Of a DNA stretch of 64,000 bases, positions 50,230 to 61,945 are shown piece by piece. The DNA is from Rhizobium ecuadorense. Its GTDB lineage: Bacteria; Pseudomonadota; Alphaproteobacteria; Rhizobiales; Rhizobiaceae. Location: positions 1-64,000 of the forward strand of contig NZ_LFIO01001579.1 in assembly GCF_001187535.1 (NCBI RefSeq). The letters run 5' to 3'. The notes under the pieces were generated by a model. That model was not told the origin of the DNA, searched no databases, and saw nothing but the letters and a program-made list of their open reading frames with translations. Position numbers and translations under genes: made by a program. Numbering within the stretch: position 1 is the stretch's first letter; each line of letters begins with the position of its first letter.

Positions 50230-50334
50230 GCTGGTTTCCAGTGTTTGCAGGTGTCCTCATACAGAGGAATGCCGACTCGTGAAAGTGGAACCATATGCCA
50301 GGGATGCCGTTCCTTTTTTGAAAAGGAGGCGATC

Positions 50335-50532
50335 ATGCCGAACAGAGATCCCATCCCAACACCGACAACCGACACCCCGCGCGGCCCGACGCCGACGCCT
50401 GGCATTCCCGACCCCATCCAGCAAAAACCGCCGCTGACACCGGTGCAGGACCCTGGAGATACGAAGAACCCGCAGGATCCGCCGCTCGATCCGGCACTGT
50501 TGCCGATCGGCGATCCGGCTGGGGCGGCTTGA
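50335..50532 (+). CDS. Proline-rich small protein
   Basis: 65 aa, perfect AAAGGAGGCGATC ribosome site. Nearly one third proline, with Thr, Asp and Gly making most of the rest (MPNRDPIPTPTTDTPRGPTP). It is surely disordered. No signal peptide, no cysteine. The strong ribosome site argues it is really translated. Function unknown. Confidence 0.65.
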   Translation: MPNRDPIPTPTTDTPRGPTPTPGIPDPIQQKPPLTPVQDPGDTKNPQDPPLDPALLPIGDPAGAA

Positions 50533-50553
50533 TTTTGGTTGTGCCGTGTGGTT

Positions 50554-50693
50554 GCCCCTCACCCTAACCCTCTCCCCGTTCTGACGGGGAGAGGGGACAT
50601 GCCCCGCGAGAGGTTGGCGAGGGACGGAGAGGTTGCGGCATATCCCCTTCGCCCCGCGCGCGGGGAGAAGGTGCCGGCAGGCGGATGAGGGGC
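50554..50693. repeat. RIME-like element, family B (reverse orientation)
   Basis: CCCCTCACCCTAACCCTC start and CCGGCAGGCGGATGAGGGGC end: the reverse of the copies at 13668 and 28579. TGTGCCGTGTGG, the same edge module as at 23451 and 47761, lies just to its left. Confidence 0.8.
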
Positions 50694-50761
50694 ATCTCGG
50701 CCTCCCCGCTTGACGCCCGCACCCGAATGGCATTTCCTCAGGGAAAAGCAAGGAATACCCG

Positions 50762-51037
50762 ATGCGCATCCGCCTTCTCATCACCATGGCCACCCTCGCC
50801 GCCGTCCTGTCCGCCTGCCAGACGATGACGCCGGAGGAGCGGCGGGCGGCGGATGAGCAGAAGTGCCTGAGCTATGGTTTCCGCCGCGGCACCGATGGTT
50901 TTGCCACCTGCCTGCAGCGCATCGAGCTCGACCGGCGGGCCGAATCGCGGGCGCAGAGTGCGGAGATGATGCAGAGCATGGCCTGGGATCTCAACGGGCC
51001 TTATGTCTACCGCAATCACTGGCACCATCATCATTGA
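50762..51037 (+). CDS. Small hypothetical lipoprotein with C-terminal histidine run
   Basis: 91 aa. Signal peptide with lipobox LSAC (Cys19). The mature part (TMTPEERRAADEQKCLSYGF, GFATCLQRIELDRRAESRAQ) is helical with two further cysteines and matches a common small rhizobial lipoprotein type. It ends in HWHHHH, which could bind metal. Function unknown. Confidence 0.7.
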   Translation: MRIRLLITMATLAAVLSACQTMTPEERRAADEQKCLSYGFRRGTDGFATCLQRIELDRRAESRAQSAEMMQSMAWDLNGPYVYRNHWHHHH

Positions 51038-51135
51038 CCCCAGGCGCCCAAAGGGCTGCCCGGGCGCCCCAAAGGGCTGACCCCGCGCCGAAAGGGCTGC
51101 CGCGAGCGCAGATGCCGGCGCATGCAGCGCTTCGG

Positions 51136-53820
<2,685 letters not shown>

Positions 53821-53970
53821 CTTCCCCCCAACACCAAACCGGGATTAGCTTAATCCGTTGGTGTTGAAATGAAAATCGACAAATGCGGCGGAATGTTGCG
53901 TTGCACAATAAATCTTCGGCCCGGCCGCGTTCGAAACGATTGAAACTTCGCCGGATGCAGAGGAAGGCAT

Positions 53971-54009
53971 AAAAAAAGCTTTGCGGGACTGCAACAGGTC
54001 CCGCAAAGC
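53971..54009 (-). terminator. Rho-independent terminator upstream of ppdK, minus strand
   Basis: Perfect 12-bp stem GCTTTGCGGGAC/GTCCCGCAAAGC (53978-53989, 53998-54009), then on the minus strand seven T at 53977-53971. No protein gene ends just before it on that strand. Confidence 0.85.
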
Positions 54010-54080
54010 CTTGTTTCCGTCCGGCCAGGAAAACCGGACGGGGGGTCCCTCAACCCAGGGCACTTTCCTCAAATAATGGA
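53971..54080 (-). ncRNA. Candidate small RNA ending at the terminator before ppdK
   Basis: The terminator at 53971-54009 has no upstream coding sequence on its strand. Reading toward it, a second hairpin (GTCCGG/CCGGAC, near 54018-54038) precedes it. Two stable hairpins, a strong terminator and no frame together suggest a short non-coding transcript. The 5' end and promoter are guesses; a leader attenuating ppdK from 150 nt upstream is an alternative. Confidence 0.35.
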
Positions 54081-54099
54081 ATGCCCTATCGCTTCATCT

Positions 54100-54148
54100 T
54101 CACGCAATTCCTGCGAAAGCCGCTTGGCGCGTTTCCTGGAATTGCCCC
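54100..54148. repeat. Palindromic repeat, family E
   Basis: CACGCAATTCCTGCGAAAGC through TTTCCTGGAATTGCCCC; second copy of 49917-49982. Confidence 0.7.
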
Positions 54149-54499
54149 AGATTTTCCGGTCCTTGCCCTCTGCCCGGAAAACCGCATGCAAATTCGACAA
54201 TAAGCAACCTTGACCGCCCACGCTTGCGCTGAAGCAGCAGGTTGCGTTGAAACAACTTCTAATGCAAGTCATCGCAAAGAGCATCACCCAAATGGGGTAC
54301 AGGCCGCAAAGAAGCCGACCTTTTTTGGTGGTTACGACAATTCTGGTGAAAGTGCAGGCGTTTTCGGCTTGTTTCGGCCTTCAGCCTGACCATTTTGGCC
54401 TATCACCCGCAGTTCCGTCAGCCGCAAATTATCACGGCTTATGGCGAGGTGTTACGCAATATGACCGTGCACCTCCCGCCAATCGCTCTCGCGCCTGGA

Positions 54500-54582
54500 A
54501 TCCACGCCCTGCTGCGATGGAGACGAAGGTGGATCCTCGGGTCAAGCCCGAGGAGGACGGCGGGTGGGGTGACCTCCGCGGC
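54500..54582. repeat. Palindromic intergenic repeat, family A
   Basis: GTGGATCCTCGGGTCAAGCC plus GGACGGCGGGTGGGGTGACC, with a degenerate first hairpin. The rest of 54149-54499 shows no gene that I can support. Confidence 0.65.
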
Positions 54583-54663
54583 AAAACAGCGATGGCCGGA
54601 TAGGAATGCGCTGGCGCCTCCTTCAGTCTGCGCCTCCTGCCGGCACGCCCCCAACGCAGTCCC

Positions 54664-57600
54664 TCAAGCAATCTCACGCAGGCGTTCAGCCGTCTGCAGG
54701 TCGACTGAGACGAGGGTGGAGACGCCCTGCTCGGCCATGGTGACGCCGAAAAGGCGGTTCATGCGGGCCATGGTGATCGGATTGTGGGTGATGATGACGA
54801 AGCGGGTTTCGGTGGAGGCCGCCATTTCGTCCATCAGGTTGCAGTAGCGCTCGACATTGTGGTCGTCGAGCGGCGCGTCCACCTCGTCGAGCACGCAGAT
54901 CGGCGCCGGATTGGTGAGGAAGACGGCGAAGATCAGCGCCATCGCCGTCAGCGCCTGCTCGCCGCCGGAGAGCAGCGTCATGGTCTGCGGCTTCTTGCCG
55001 GGCGGCCGGGCCAGGATTTCGAGGCCGGCTTCCAAGGGATCGTCGGATTCGATCAGCTGCAGCTCGGCGGTGCCGCCGCCGAACAGATGGGTGAACAGCC
55101 GCTGGAACTGGGCATTGACGACGTCGAAGGCGGCGATCAGCCGCTCGCGGCCCTCGCGGTTGAGGCTCTGGATGGCGCCGCGCAGCTTGCGGATCGCATC
55201 GATGACGTCGTCACGCTCCTTGATCAGCGCTTCGAGCTTCTCGCTCAGTTCCTTCTGTTCCTCGTCGGCGCGCAGGTTGACGGCGCCGAGCCGCTCGCGC
55301 TCGATCCGCAGACGCTCCAACTCGCGCTCGACCTCGCGCGGGTCGGGAAGCGCCTGCATGGCCGGGCGCCCGGTCAGCTGCAGCGCCTCGTGCGGGGCGA
55401 CGTTCAAAACTTCGCGGATGCGGCTTTCGCTTTCCTGCCGCTTCTCGCGGGCGGAGACCAGGCGCTCCTCGGCGCGGCCGCGGCGTTCGCGGCATTCGGC
55501 AAGTTCCGACAGCGCGGTTGCCGCCTGGTGGTCGGCCTCGCGCTGGATGCGTTCGGCCTCGGCCAGGAGATCGCCGGCATTGCGGCGCGCCTCTTCGGCC
55601 TTCTGCAATTCGCTGAGCAAAGCCCGGCGCTTGTCGTCGAATTCATCCGGCGCCATTTCGAGTTCGGCTGCCTCTTCGCGCGCCTCTTCCTCGCGCTCGC
55701 GCAGCGTCGCAACCTGATCCTCGCCGCTGGCCGCCCGCTGGCGCCAGGTCTCGCGCTCCTGGCCGATCGCCATGATGCGGCGCTGACGGGCCTCATTTTC
55801 CCGCGCCAGGCTCTCATGGCGGGAGCGGGCCTCGGCGAGCGCGCCGCGATCGGTCGCGACCTCCGCCTGCTGGAAGCGCAGCCGCTCGTCGATCGCGGTG
55901 AGATCGGGCGCATCCTCCAGCTCGATGCGGGCATTCTCCTCCTGGATGCCGATCTCCTCCAGCTGCGCGCCGAGTTGGCTGACGGCCTCGCTGACGACAT
56001 CGCGGCGGCGGATCAGGTCGCCGGAGGCGCGCTCGGCAGTAACAAGCGCTTCGCGCGCTTCAGTGAGATGACGGGCCGAAAGACGGCTCATGTCGCGGGC
56101 CTCGGCAAGCCGGCGCTCCTCGCCGCGGATCGCATCAGTGGCGGCCGCCTGCCGCTCCTCGGCTTCGGCAAGCACGTCACGGGCAAGGGCCGCCTCGCCT
56201 TCGAGTTCGGCGAGCCGGTTCTTCTGGGCAAGGCGCAGGGCTGCGGCGCTCGGCGCGTCGGCGCCGGTCACGTGGCCATCCCAGCGATAGACGGCGCCCG
56301 CTTTCGTCACCAGCCGCTGGCCGGGCTGCAGCGCCGCCATCAGGCGCTTGGCGTCCCCATCGGCGACCAAGCCGATCTGGCGCAGGCGGCGGGTGAGTGC
56401 GGCAGGCGCGCTAATATGGGCGAGGAGCGGCGTGACACCTGCGGGCAGCGCAGAGTCGCCGGCGCCATCGCCATTCTCCGACCAATGGGCCGGCGCCTCG
56501 GCATCGAGCGGTGATTCCAGATCGTCGCCGAGAGCGGCACCGAGCGCGGTTTCGAAGCCGCGATCGACCTTCAATTCTTCGGCAACGGGAGAGAATTTCC
56601 CGGCCGCAGCGCCGGCGGCGAGCATGCGGGAAATGGTGCGGGCCTCGGTTTCCAGCGCATTCAGGCTCGAGCGAGCCTGATCGACCGGCGCGCGCGACAG
56701 CGCCTCGGTCTGGCGGGCAGCGGCCAGCGCCTGCTCCACCACCTGAACGGCGGCTTCGGCATCGGCGAGCGCGATTTCGCCGGCCTCGACGATCGCGCGC
56801 TTTTCCTCGGGATCGGGCAGGCCGGCGATCTTGTCGCCGATGGCTGCAAGCTCCTGGTTCGCCTCATTCATCTGCCGTTCGAGGCGCATCCGGCGGTCGG
56901 CGAGATCGCGGATGGCGCGCTCCAGCTGGTTGCGGCCGGCAGCGGCTTCGGCGCGCTCGGCCGTCAGCTGGGTAAAAATGCGCTCGCTGTCGGCAAGTTT
57001 TGCCGCCGCCTCCTCGAAGGCCTCGCGGGTTTCCTCGGCATAACGGCCGGAATCGGCGAGCACTTCTGATATCTCGGCCTCTTCGGCATCGAGCCTTGCC
57101 AGGATGACGGCATTGTCGGCCACCAGCCGCTCCTCGCGGCGGATATCCTCGCCAAGCTGGGCGAGACGGCGGGTCAGCTCGTCGCGGCGGCGCAGGATGC
57201 GGCCGGCATCCTCCTCCAGCTGGCTTCTGGCGATCTGCAGGCGCTGCAGGGCGGCGGCAGCGCGCGCCTCGCCTTCGCGCAGTTCCGGCAGCTTCAGGCT
57301 GGCGATGCCCTGATTCTTCGCCGCCTCCATCTGCATCTGCGCCTTTTCGGCAACGACTGATGTCGCCTGGTTCAGCGCGCTATCGGCCTCGGCCTCGGCC
57401 TCCTTGGCCTGCACCCAGCGGATATGCAAGAGCATCGCCTCGCGGCCGCGGATATCGGCCGACAGCGTCTTGAAGCGGTTGGCCTGGCGGGCCTGGCGCT
57501 TCAGGCTCTCGATCTGGCTTTCGAGCTGCGAGGTGACGTCGTCGAGACGCTCGAGATTGGTTTCGGCGGCGCGCAGGCGCAGTTCGGCTTCGTGGCGGCG

Positions 57601-58125
57601 CGAATGCAGACCCGAAATGCCGGCCGCCTCTTCCAAGAGCTGGCGGCGGGCCTGCGGTTTTGCCTGGATCAGCTCGCCGATCCGCCCCTGGCCGACCATC
57701 GAGGGCGAACGGGCACCGGTGGAGGCGTCGGCAAACAGCAGCTGCACGTCCTTGGCGCGGCTTTCCTTGCCGTTGATGCGGTAGAGCGAACCCTGCTCGC
57801 GCTCGATGCGGCGGGTGACCTGGATCTCGTCGGCATCGTTAAAGGCGGCGGGTGCGGTGCGCGTCGCATTGTCGAGATAGAGCGCCACTTCGGCGGTGTT
57901 GCGGGCCGGCCGGTTTCCTGAGCCGGAAAAGATCACGTCGTCCATGCCGGAGGCGCGCATGTTCTTGTAGGAATTCTCGCCCATCACCCAGCGCAGCGCC
58001 TCGACGAGGTTCGACTTGCCGCAGCCGTTCGGGCCGACGACGCCGGTCAGCCCCCGCTCGATGATGAATTCCGTCGGCTCGACGAAGGATTTGAAGCCGA
58101 CCAGGCGCAGCTTGTTGAACTTCAT
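54664..58125 (-). CDS. smc: Chromosome segregation SMC ATPase
   Basis: 1153 aa from MKFNKLRLVGFKSFVEPTEF. Walker A GPNGCGKSN (residues 31-39), then coiled coil to about 500, a hinge (VTPLLAHISAPAALTRRLRQ), returning coiled coil, and the C-terminal head with signature LLSGGEQALTAMAL, Walker B VLDEVDAPLDD and the H-loop in FVIITHNP. It forms a DNA-entrapping dimer that compacts and segregates the chromosome with ScpA/ScpB (not in this window). The frame is open further upstream only through a repeat element, so the start at 58125 is clear. Transcription probably begins at the dsbA-like gene or in the spacer. Confidence 0.97.
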   Translation of the reverse strand: MKFNKLRLVGFKSFVEPTEFIIERGLTGVVGPNGCGKSNLVEALRWVMGENSYKNMRASGMDDVIFSGSGNRPARNTAEVALYLDNATRTAPAAFNDADEIQVTRRIEREQGSLYRINGKESRAKDVQLLFADASTGARSPSMVGQGRIGELIQAKPQARRQLLEEAAGISGLHSRRHEAELRLRAAETNLERLDDVTSQLESQIESLKRQARQANRFKTLSADIRGREAMLLHIRWVQAKEAEAEADSALNQATSVVAEKAQMQMEAAKNQGIASLKLPELREGEARAAAALQRLQIARSQLEEDAGRILRRRDELTRRLAQLGEDIRREERLVADNAVILARLDAEEAEISEVLADSGRYAEETREAFEEAAAKLADSERIFTQLTAERAEAAAGRNQLERAIRDLADRRMRLERQMNEANQELAAIGDKIAGLPDPEEKRAIVEAGEIALADAEAAVQVVEQALAAARQTEALSRAPVDQARSSLNALETEARTISRMLAAGAAAGKFSPVAEELKVDRGFETALGAALGDDLESPLDAEAPAHWSENGDGAGDSALPAGVTPLLAHISAPAALTRRLRQIGLVADGDAKRLMAALQPGQRLVTKAGAVYRWDGHVTGADAPSAAALRLAQKNRLAELEGEAALARDVLAEAEERQAAATDAIRGEERRLAEARDMSRLSARHLTEAREALVTAERASGDLIRRRDVVSEAVSQLGAQLEEIGIQEENARIELEDAPDLTAIDERLRFQQAEVATDRGALAEARSRHESLARENEARQRRIMAIGQERETWRQRAASGEDQVATLREREEEAREEAAELEMAPDEFDDKRRALLSELQKAEEARRNAGDLLAEAERIQREADHQAATALSELAECRERRGRAEERLVSAREKRQESESRIREVLNVAPHEALQLTGRPAMQALPDPREVERELERLRIERERLGAVNLRADEEQKELSEKLEALIKERDDVIDAIRKLRGAIQSLNREGRERLIAAFDVVNAQFQRLFTHLFGGGTAELQLIESDDPLEAGLEILARPPGKKPQTMTLLSGGEQALTAMALIFAVFLTNPAPICVLDEVDAPLDDHNVERYCNLMDEMAASTETRFVIITHNPITMARMNRLFGVTMAEQGVSTLVSVDLQTAERLREIA

Positions 58126-58149
58126 GCGGAGACATCCACGGCAGGAAGC

Positions 58150-58340
58150 CCCCTCATCCGCCTGCCGGCACCTTCTCCCCACTGGGGAGAAGAGACTCCG
58201 GGTCGATGCCGTGCCCACATCATCCCTCGAATGATGGGAAAGAAAGGCAGGCGGCATACCCCTTCTCCCCTCGGGGGTCCGAAGGACGGGTCGAGACCCG
58301 CGGCTCGAACCCGGTCGGTGCCGGCAGGCGGATGAGGGGG
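58150..58340. repeat. Mosaic inverted-repeat element between the dsbA-like and smc genes
   Basis: Outer arms CCCCTCATCCGCCTGCCGGC at 58152 and its reverse complement ending near 58340; inside lie CTTCTCCCCAC and CTTCTCCCCTC hairpins. Related to family B but rearranged. Confidence 0.75.
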
Positions 58341-58366
58341 CCACACCAGCAAGCTGCGCTGAATAC

Positions 58367-58400
58367 GAAAAACGGGCGCACGGCTTTCGCCGTCGCCCGT
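58367..58400 (-). terminator. Rho-independent terminator after the dsbA-like gene
   Basis: Stem of about 12 bp (ACGGGCG and CGCCCGT plus ACGGC/GCCGT, one mismatch) and a T run at 58372-58367 on the minus strand. With it, smc is separately transcribed. Confidence 0.85.
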
Positions 58401-58419
58401 CTTCGTCAAACGGTCCGGT

Positions 58420-59196
58420 TCAGATGAGGCTGTCGATGAGCTTCGACAAGGTTTCAACCGGCATGTCTCCAGAATAGCGCTTGCCATTGATGAGGAAAGT
58501 CGGCGTGGCATTGACGCCGAAATCCTTGGATCCCCTTTCCCGCGTGGCGTTCACTTCATCCAGAAGCTTCTGGTTCGTCAAGCATTTCGTGAAGCTATCC
58601 TCAGTAAATCCGGCCAGCTTCGACATCTGCAGCAGCGCGGCGCGGCCGTCATCGGCGGCGGCCCAGACCTGTTGCTGCTTGAAGAGCATGGAGACCATCG
58701 GGAAATACTGTTCCGGCGTGCTCAGCTGCTCCGGATTGGAAGCGCTGCAGCGGGCGAGCATGAATGCTGCGGCGGCGCGCGGATCGAAGGGGAATTCGCG
58801 GATGATGAACTGCACCTTGCCGGCGTCGACATATTTCTGCTTGATGGCGTCGAAGGTGGTGTTGTGGAAATGGGCGCAATGCGGGCAGGTCATCGACATG
58901 TATTCGACGATCTTGACGGGGGCATCGGCCTTCCCAAGCGCCATCTCCGGCAGCGTGCCGGGCTTCAGCACTTCGGCCATGTCGACATCACCGTCGGACT
59001 GCGGCATTTCGGTCGCCGAAGTGGCCGCCGTCTGGATGGTATCGACATTGCTGCCATCGGCCATGGTCTTGCCGGAGGACGAAGCATCGGCAGCGTCCTT
59101 ACTGTCGTTGCAGGCGGCAAGCGCTGCGGCAGCTGCGGCGATGGCGATCCCACCCAGGAGGCGGCGTTTCGTCAGTTGCATTTCGGACATCGGCAT
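58420..59196 (-). CDS. DsbA-like thiol-disulfide oxidoreductase, lipoprotein type
   Basis: 258 aa, GGGGAACCC before the ATG. N-terminal region with possible twin-arginine-like start (TKRRLLGGIAIAAAA) and lipobox LAAC (Cys29). After a Ser/Thr-rich spacer, a thioredoxin fold with active site CPHC (Cys104-Cys107) in YMSMTCPHCAHFH and cis-proline loop NATPTFLINGKRY. The DsbA/Com1 (DUF type) helical insert carries two more cysteines. It should introduce or exchange disulfides in periplasmic proteins. A terminator follows at 58367-58400. Confidence 0.9.
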   Translation of the reverse strand: MPMSEMQLTKRRLLGGIAIAAAAAALAACNDSKDAADASSSGKTMADGSNVDTIQTAATSATEMPQSDGDVDMAEVLKPGTLPEMALGKADAPVKIVEYMSMTCPHCAHFHNTTFDAIKQKYVDAGKVQFIIREFPFDPRAAAAFMLARCSASNPEQLSTPEQYFPMVSMLFKQQQVWAAADDGRAALLQMSKLAGFTEDSFTKCLTNQKLLDEVNATRERGSKDFGVNATPTFLINGKRYSGDMPVETLSKLIDSLI

Positions 59197-59343
59197 GGGT
59201 TCCCCATAGGTATGAGAGTGACGGCGTGACTGTGCGATATAACGGCTGACGGCCGCTCACAAGCCACGCTTCGCCAACTTCCTTCAAAGAATTGTGACCG
59301 TGATGGGACCGCTAGGCAAAATTGCGATCGGTCGGCCTGCGCA

Positions 59344-59925
59344 TCAAGGTTCGGTGATGATGTCAAGGATCAGCCTTGCCAGCGGTTGCTCTGAGCCCGC
59401 AAAGCTCTCGATCATGGCGTCGATGACACGGTCGCGATCAAGCAATTCTGCATTGAACGGCAGACCAGCACGCTCGGCCATAAGAGCGAGAAAAGTCAAT
59501 TGGGTACGGCCGTTGCCCTCACGGAACGGGTGTATGGCGTTGATTTCGGCGAGCAAGTGAGCGGCTTGAATTGCAAAATCTGCTTGTGTCAGTCCTTGGA
59601 AATAGTTCGCCTGGGCAAGCTCCCGAAAGATCCGATTCAGCTCGTTTGCGATGAACTCGGGATAACAGAACCAGTTGCCACCCTTGCCGATACGGATGGT
59701 GCGGATCTCGCCGGCCCAATCGTAGACATCCTGGAACAGATGCTGGTGTAGGGCGAGATAGTGCATGACATTCAGATTGCCCTCCGGCCAAGGCTCATCC
59801 GAGCGGAGCACGAACATCGCTGTTTCGAACTCATCGAGTTCCTTCTGGTCCGTAAGGTCCAGTTTGTTGCGGAGCACGGGCGTGCCCGGATAACAGAGCG
59901 GGTCGTATTCGGCAGTGTAAACCAA
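59344..59925 (-). CDS. Fic-family AMP-transferase toxin
   Basis: 193 aa, starting from a TTG 3 nt after the stop of the preceding small gene; a downstream ATG would cut into the fold. The Fic core is complete: AIHPFREGNGRTQ at residues 131-142 with catalytic His132, the flap segment TIRIGKGGNWFC, and the GLTQADFAIQAAHL helix. Fic enzymes transfer AMP from ATP to a hydroxyl of target proteins such as topoisomerases or GTPases. No N- or C-terminal inhibitory helix is seen in the protein itself, so inhibition would come from the neighbour (class I). Confidence 0.9.
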   Translation of the reverse strand: MVYTAEYDPLCYPGTPVLRNKLDLTDQKELDEFETAMFVLRSDEPWPEGNLNVMHYLALHQHLFQDVYDWAGEIRTIRIGKGGNWFCYPEFIANELNRIFRELAQANYFQGLTQADFAIQAAHLLAEINAIHPFREGNGRTQLTFLALMAERAGLPFNAELLDRDRVIDAMIESFAGSEQPLARLILDIITEP

Positions 59926-59928
59926 CGT

Positions 59929-60123
59929 TTAGGCAGACTTGCGGACAAACTGCGCGCGGATCGCTTCACGGCGCGCTTCTGTCGGCTGGTCTACAGTCTC
60001 CGCGAGGATCTTACGCATGCGCGGGCTGAGTACCAAGCCTTCGACCGCACTGATCTTTTCGGCACGCGCCTGGGTCAGGCGACCGGTATTTGCATTGCGG
60101 GTCAAGTTGGGCTTTTTACTCAT
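59929..60123 (-). CDS. Candidate Fic antitoxin (FicA/VbhA-like)
   Basis: 64 aa, ends 3 nt before the fic start. The segment EKISAVEGLVLSPRMRKILA contains S-x-x-E-G, one residue shorter than the canonical (S/T)-x-x-x-E-(G/N) inhibitory motif of VbhA/FicA; the Glu would fill the active-site position that blocks ATP gamma-phosphate binding. The rest is basic (MSKKPNLTRNANTGRLTQAR). The gene order antitoxin-toxin and tight coupling fit a toxin-antitoxin pair. Confidence 0.7.
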   Translation of the reverse strand: MSKKPNLTRNANTGRLTQARAEKISAVEGLVLSPRMRKILAETVDQPTEARREAIRAQFVRKSA

Positions 60124-60235
60124 CGTGAGTCAGAACCTAGCACGACCTCACGTGGACTCGCAAAAGGAATTCGTTTGATTTGAACGCCGGGATCACCGCG
60201 AGCACGATACGGATAGGCAAGCGGCAAACAAAGGA

Positions 60236-60727
60236 TTACCGTCCTCGTTTCCCCATCACCGCGGTGCCTAAGCGCTGGATCGCCTGGCGCAGTTTGTCGC
60301 CCTCTATGCCTTCCATCATGCCTTCGAGCTTGCGGGCGGCTTCGCCCTTCAGCGACGGCGGGGTGCGGGAGCGGCGGGCGGGGTTTGAGACCGGCTTCTG
60401 GACGATGCGGATCTGGTGGACGGCGGCAAAACCGAAGAAGCTGTTGATGCGCTGGATGAGTTCGCCCTGGGCATGGGTGAGGAAAAGCGCGCGCGCGCCT
60501 TCGCAGGCGATGGTCAGCACGCCAGGGCGGAAGCCGCCGGCCTCGTCACCGCCGCGCGCCCAGGCGATCTTTTCCGGGCGGGTGCAATCGGCGAAATCCT
60601 CGCCGGCGATTTCGCTCCATGAGCCGAGCAGGGCCGTGTTGATGCCGGCGCGGCGCGCCAGGACGGGATCGATCAGCCCGTTCGCCAGCTCGGAAATCTG
60701 CTTTGCACCTTTGCGTGGAGAACTCAT
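60236..60727 (-). CDS. dciA: DciA-like DUF721 protein
   Basis: 163 aa from MSSPRKGAKQISELANGLID (AAGGGT before the ATG). The N-terminal DUF721 fold (LGSWSEIAGEDFADCTRPEK, GVLTIACEGARALFLTHAQG, LIQRINSFFG) is that of DciA, which loads or regulates the replicative helicase DnaB where DnaC is absent. The C-terminal tail is variable and disordered (NPARRSRTPPSLKGEAARKL). It is divergent from mutY, 108 nt away. Assignment by family pattern and length. Confidence 0.85.
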   Translation of the reverse strand: MSSPRKGAKQISELANGLIDPVLARRAGINTALLGSWSEIAGEDFADCTRPEKIAWARGGDEAGGFRPGVLTIACEGARALFLTHAQGELIQRINSFFGFAAVHQIRIVQKPVSNPARRSRTPPSLKGEAARKLEGMMEGIEGDKLRQAIQRLGTAVMGKRGR

Positions 60728-60835
60728 CGAAACCCTTGGACGCCCCTGCCAATCGCACAGGCAATTCGCATCACCGGCTTGATCGCGCGGCATTGCTTCG
60801 CCAAGTATAGGCACTTCCCCCGATCCCGGCAAATC

Positions 60836-61945
60836 ATGACGATCACCACACCCGACACGCCCTCCGCAAAGCCCCTGCTCGACTGGTACGACCGGCATCA
60901 CCGCGACCTGCCCTGGCGCGTGTCGCCCGGCATGGCGGCGCGTGGCGTCAAGCCCGATCCCTATCACATCTGGCTTTCGGAGGTGATGTTGCAGCAGACG
61001 ACGGTGCAGGCGGTCAAACCCTATTTCGCCAAATTTCTGCAGCGCTGGCCCGAGGTGACTGATCTGGCCGTGGCCGAGAACGACGCCGTCATGGCCGCCT
61101 GGGCCGGGCTCGGCTATTACGCGCGGGCCCGCAACCTGAAGAAATGCGCAGAGGCGGTGGCGAAAGAGCATGGCGGCGTCTTTCCCGACACCGAAGAAGG
61201 GCTGAAGTCGCTCCCCGGCATCGGCGACTATACGGCCGCGGCCGTCGCCGCCATCGCCTTCAACCGGCAGGCGGCCGTCATGGACGGCAATGTCGAGCGG
61301 GTGATTTCCAGGCTCTATGCGATCGAAACACCGCTGCCGGCTGCAAAGCCTGCCATGAAGCAAAAGGTGGCGCTGCTGACGCCCGCGACACGGCCAGGCG
61401 ATTTTGCCCAGGCGATGATGGATCTCGGAGCGACGATCTGCACGCCGAAGCGGCCGGCCTGTTCGCTCTGTCCGTTCCGCGGCGCCTGCGAGGCGCTGAG
61501 GCTTTCCGATCCCGAACTCTTTCCGGTCAAGGCGGCGAAGAAGGAAAAGCCGGTGCGGCAGGGCGCGGCCTTCATCGCGGTGACTGAGGATGGCGAGATC
61601 CTGCTCAGGCGGCGCGCCGAAAGCGGCCTGCTCGGCGGCATGGCCGAGGTGCCGACGACAGGCTGGACGGCACGCATCGACGGCGAGACCTCTTCTGCGG
61701 CCGCACCCTTCGAGGCGGCCTGGCAGGCCTGCGGCACCGTCATCCACGTCTTCACCCATTTCGAGCTTCGGCTGTCGATCTGGCGGGCGGCGATCGCCGG
61801 CAAGCCAAAAACGAATGTCAGCCCGGATGACGAATGGTGGGAGCCGGTTACAAATCTTGAGGCGCAAGCCTTGCCGACCGTCATGAAAAAAGCGATCGCA
61901 GCGGCTATTCCTCGCGCGTTCGAATCATCCAAGGGACGACTATGA
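60836..61945 (+). CDS. mutY: A/G-specific adenine DNA glycosylase
   Basis: 369 aa from the ATG at 60836. Catalytic Glu49 in HIWLSEVMLQQT, helix-hairpin-helix LPGIGDYTAAA, catalytic Asp150 in AVMDGNVERV, and the 4Fe-4S cysteines Cys202, Cys209, Cys212 and Cys218 (CTPKRPACSLCPFRGAC). The C-terminal NUDIX-like domain (GAAFIAVTEDGEILLRRRAE) recognises 8-oxoguanine. It excises A opposite 8-oxoG or G, preventing G:C to T:A changes. Its stop overlaps the HAD gene by 4 nt (ATGA). Confidence 0.96.
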   Translation: MTITTPDTPSAKPLLDWYDRHHRDLPWRVSPGMAARGVKPDPYHIWLSEVMLQQTTVQAVKPYFAKFLQRWPEVTDLAVAENDAVMAAWAGLGYYARARNLKKCAEAVAKEHGGVFPDTEEGLKSLPGIGDYTAAAVAAIAFNRQAAVMDGNVERVISRLYAIETPLPAAKPAMKQKVALLTPATRPGDFAQAMMDLGATICTPKRPACSLCPFRGACEALRLSDPELFPVKAAKKEKPVRQGAAFIAVTEDGEILLRRRAESGLLGGMAEVPTTGWTARIDGETSSAAAPFEAAWQACGTVIHVFTHFELRLSIWRAAIAGKPKTNVSPDDEWWEPVTNLEAQALPTVMKKAIAAAIPRAFESSKGRL

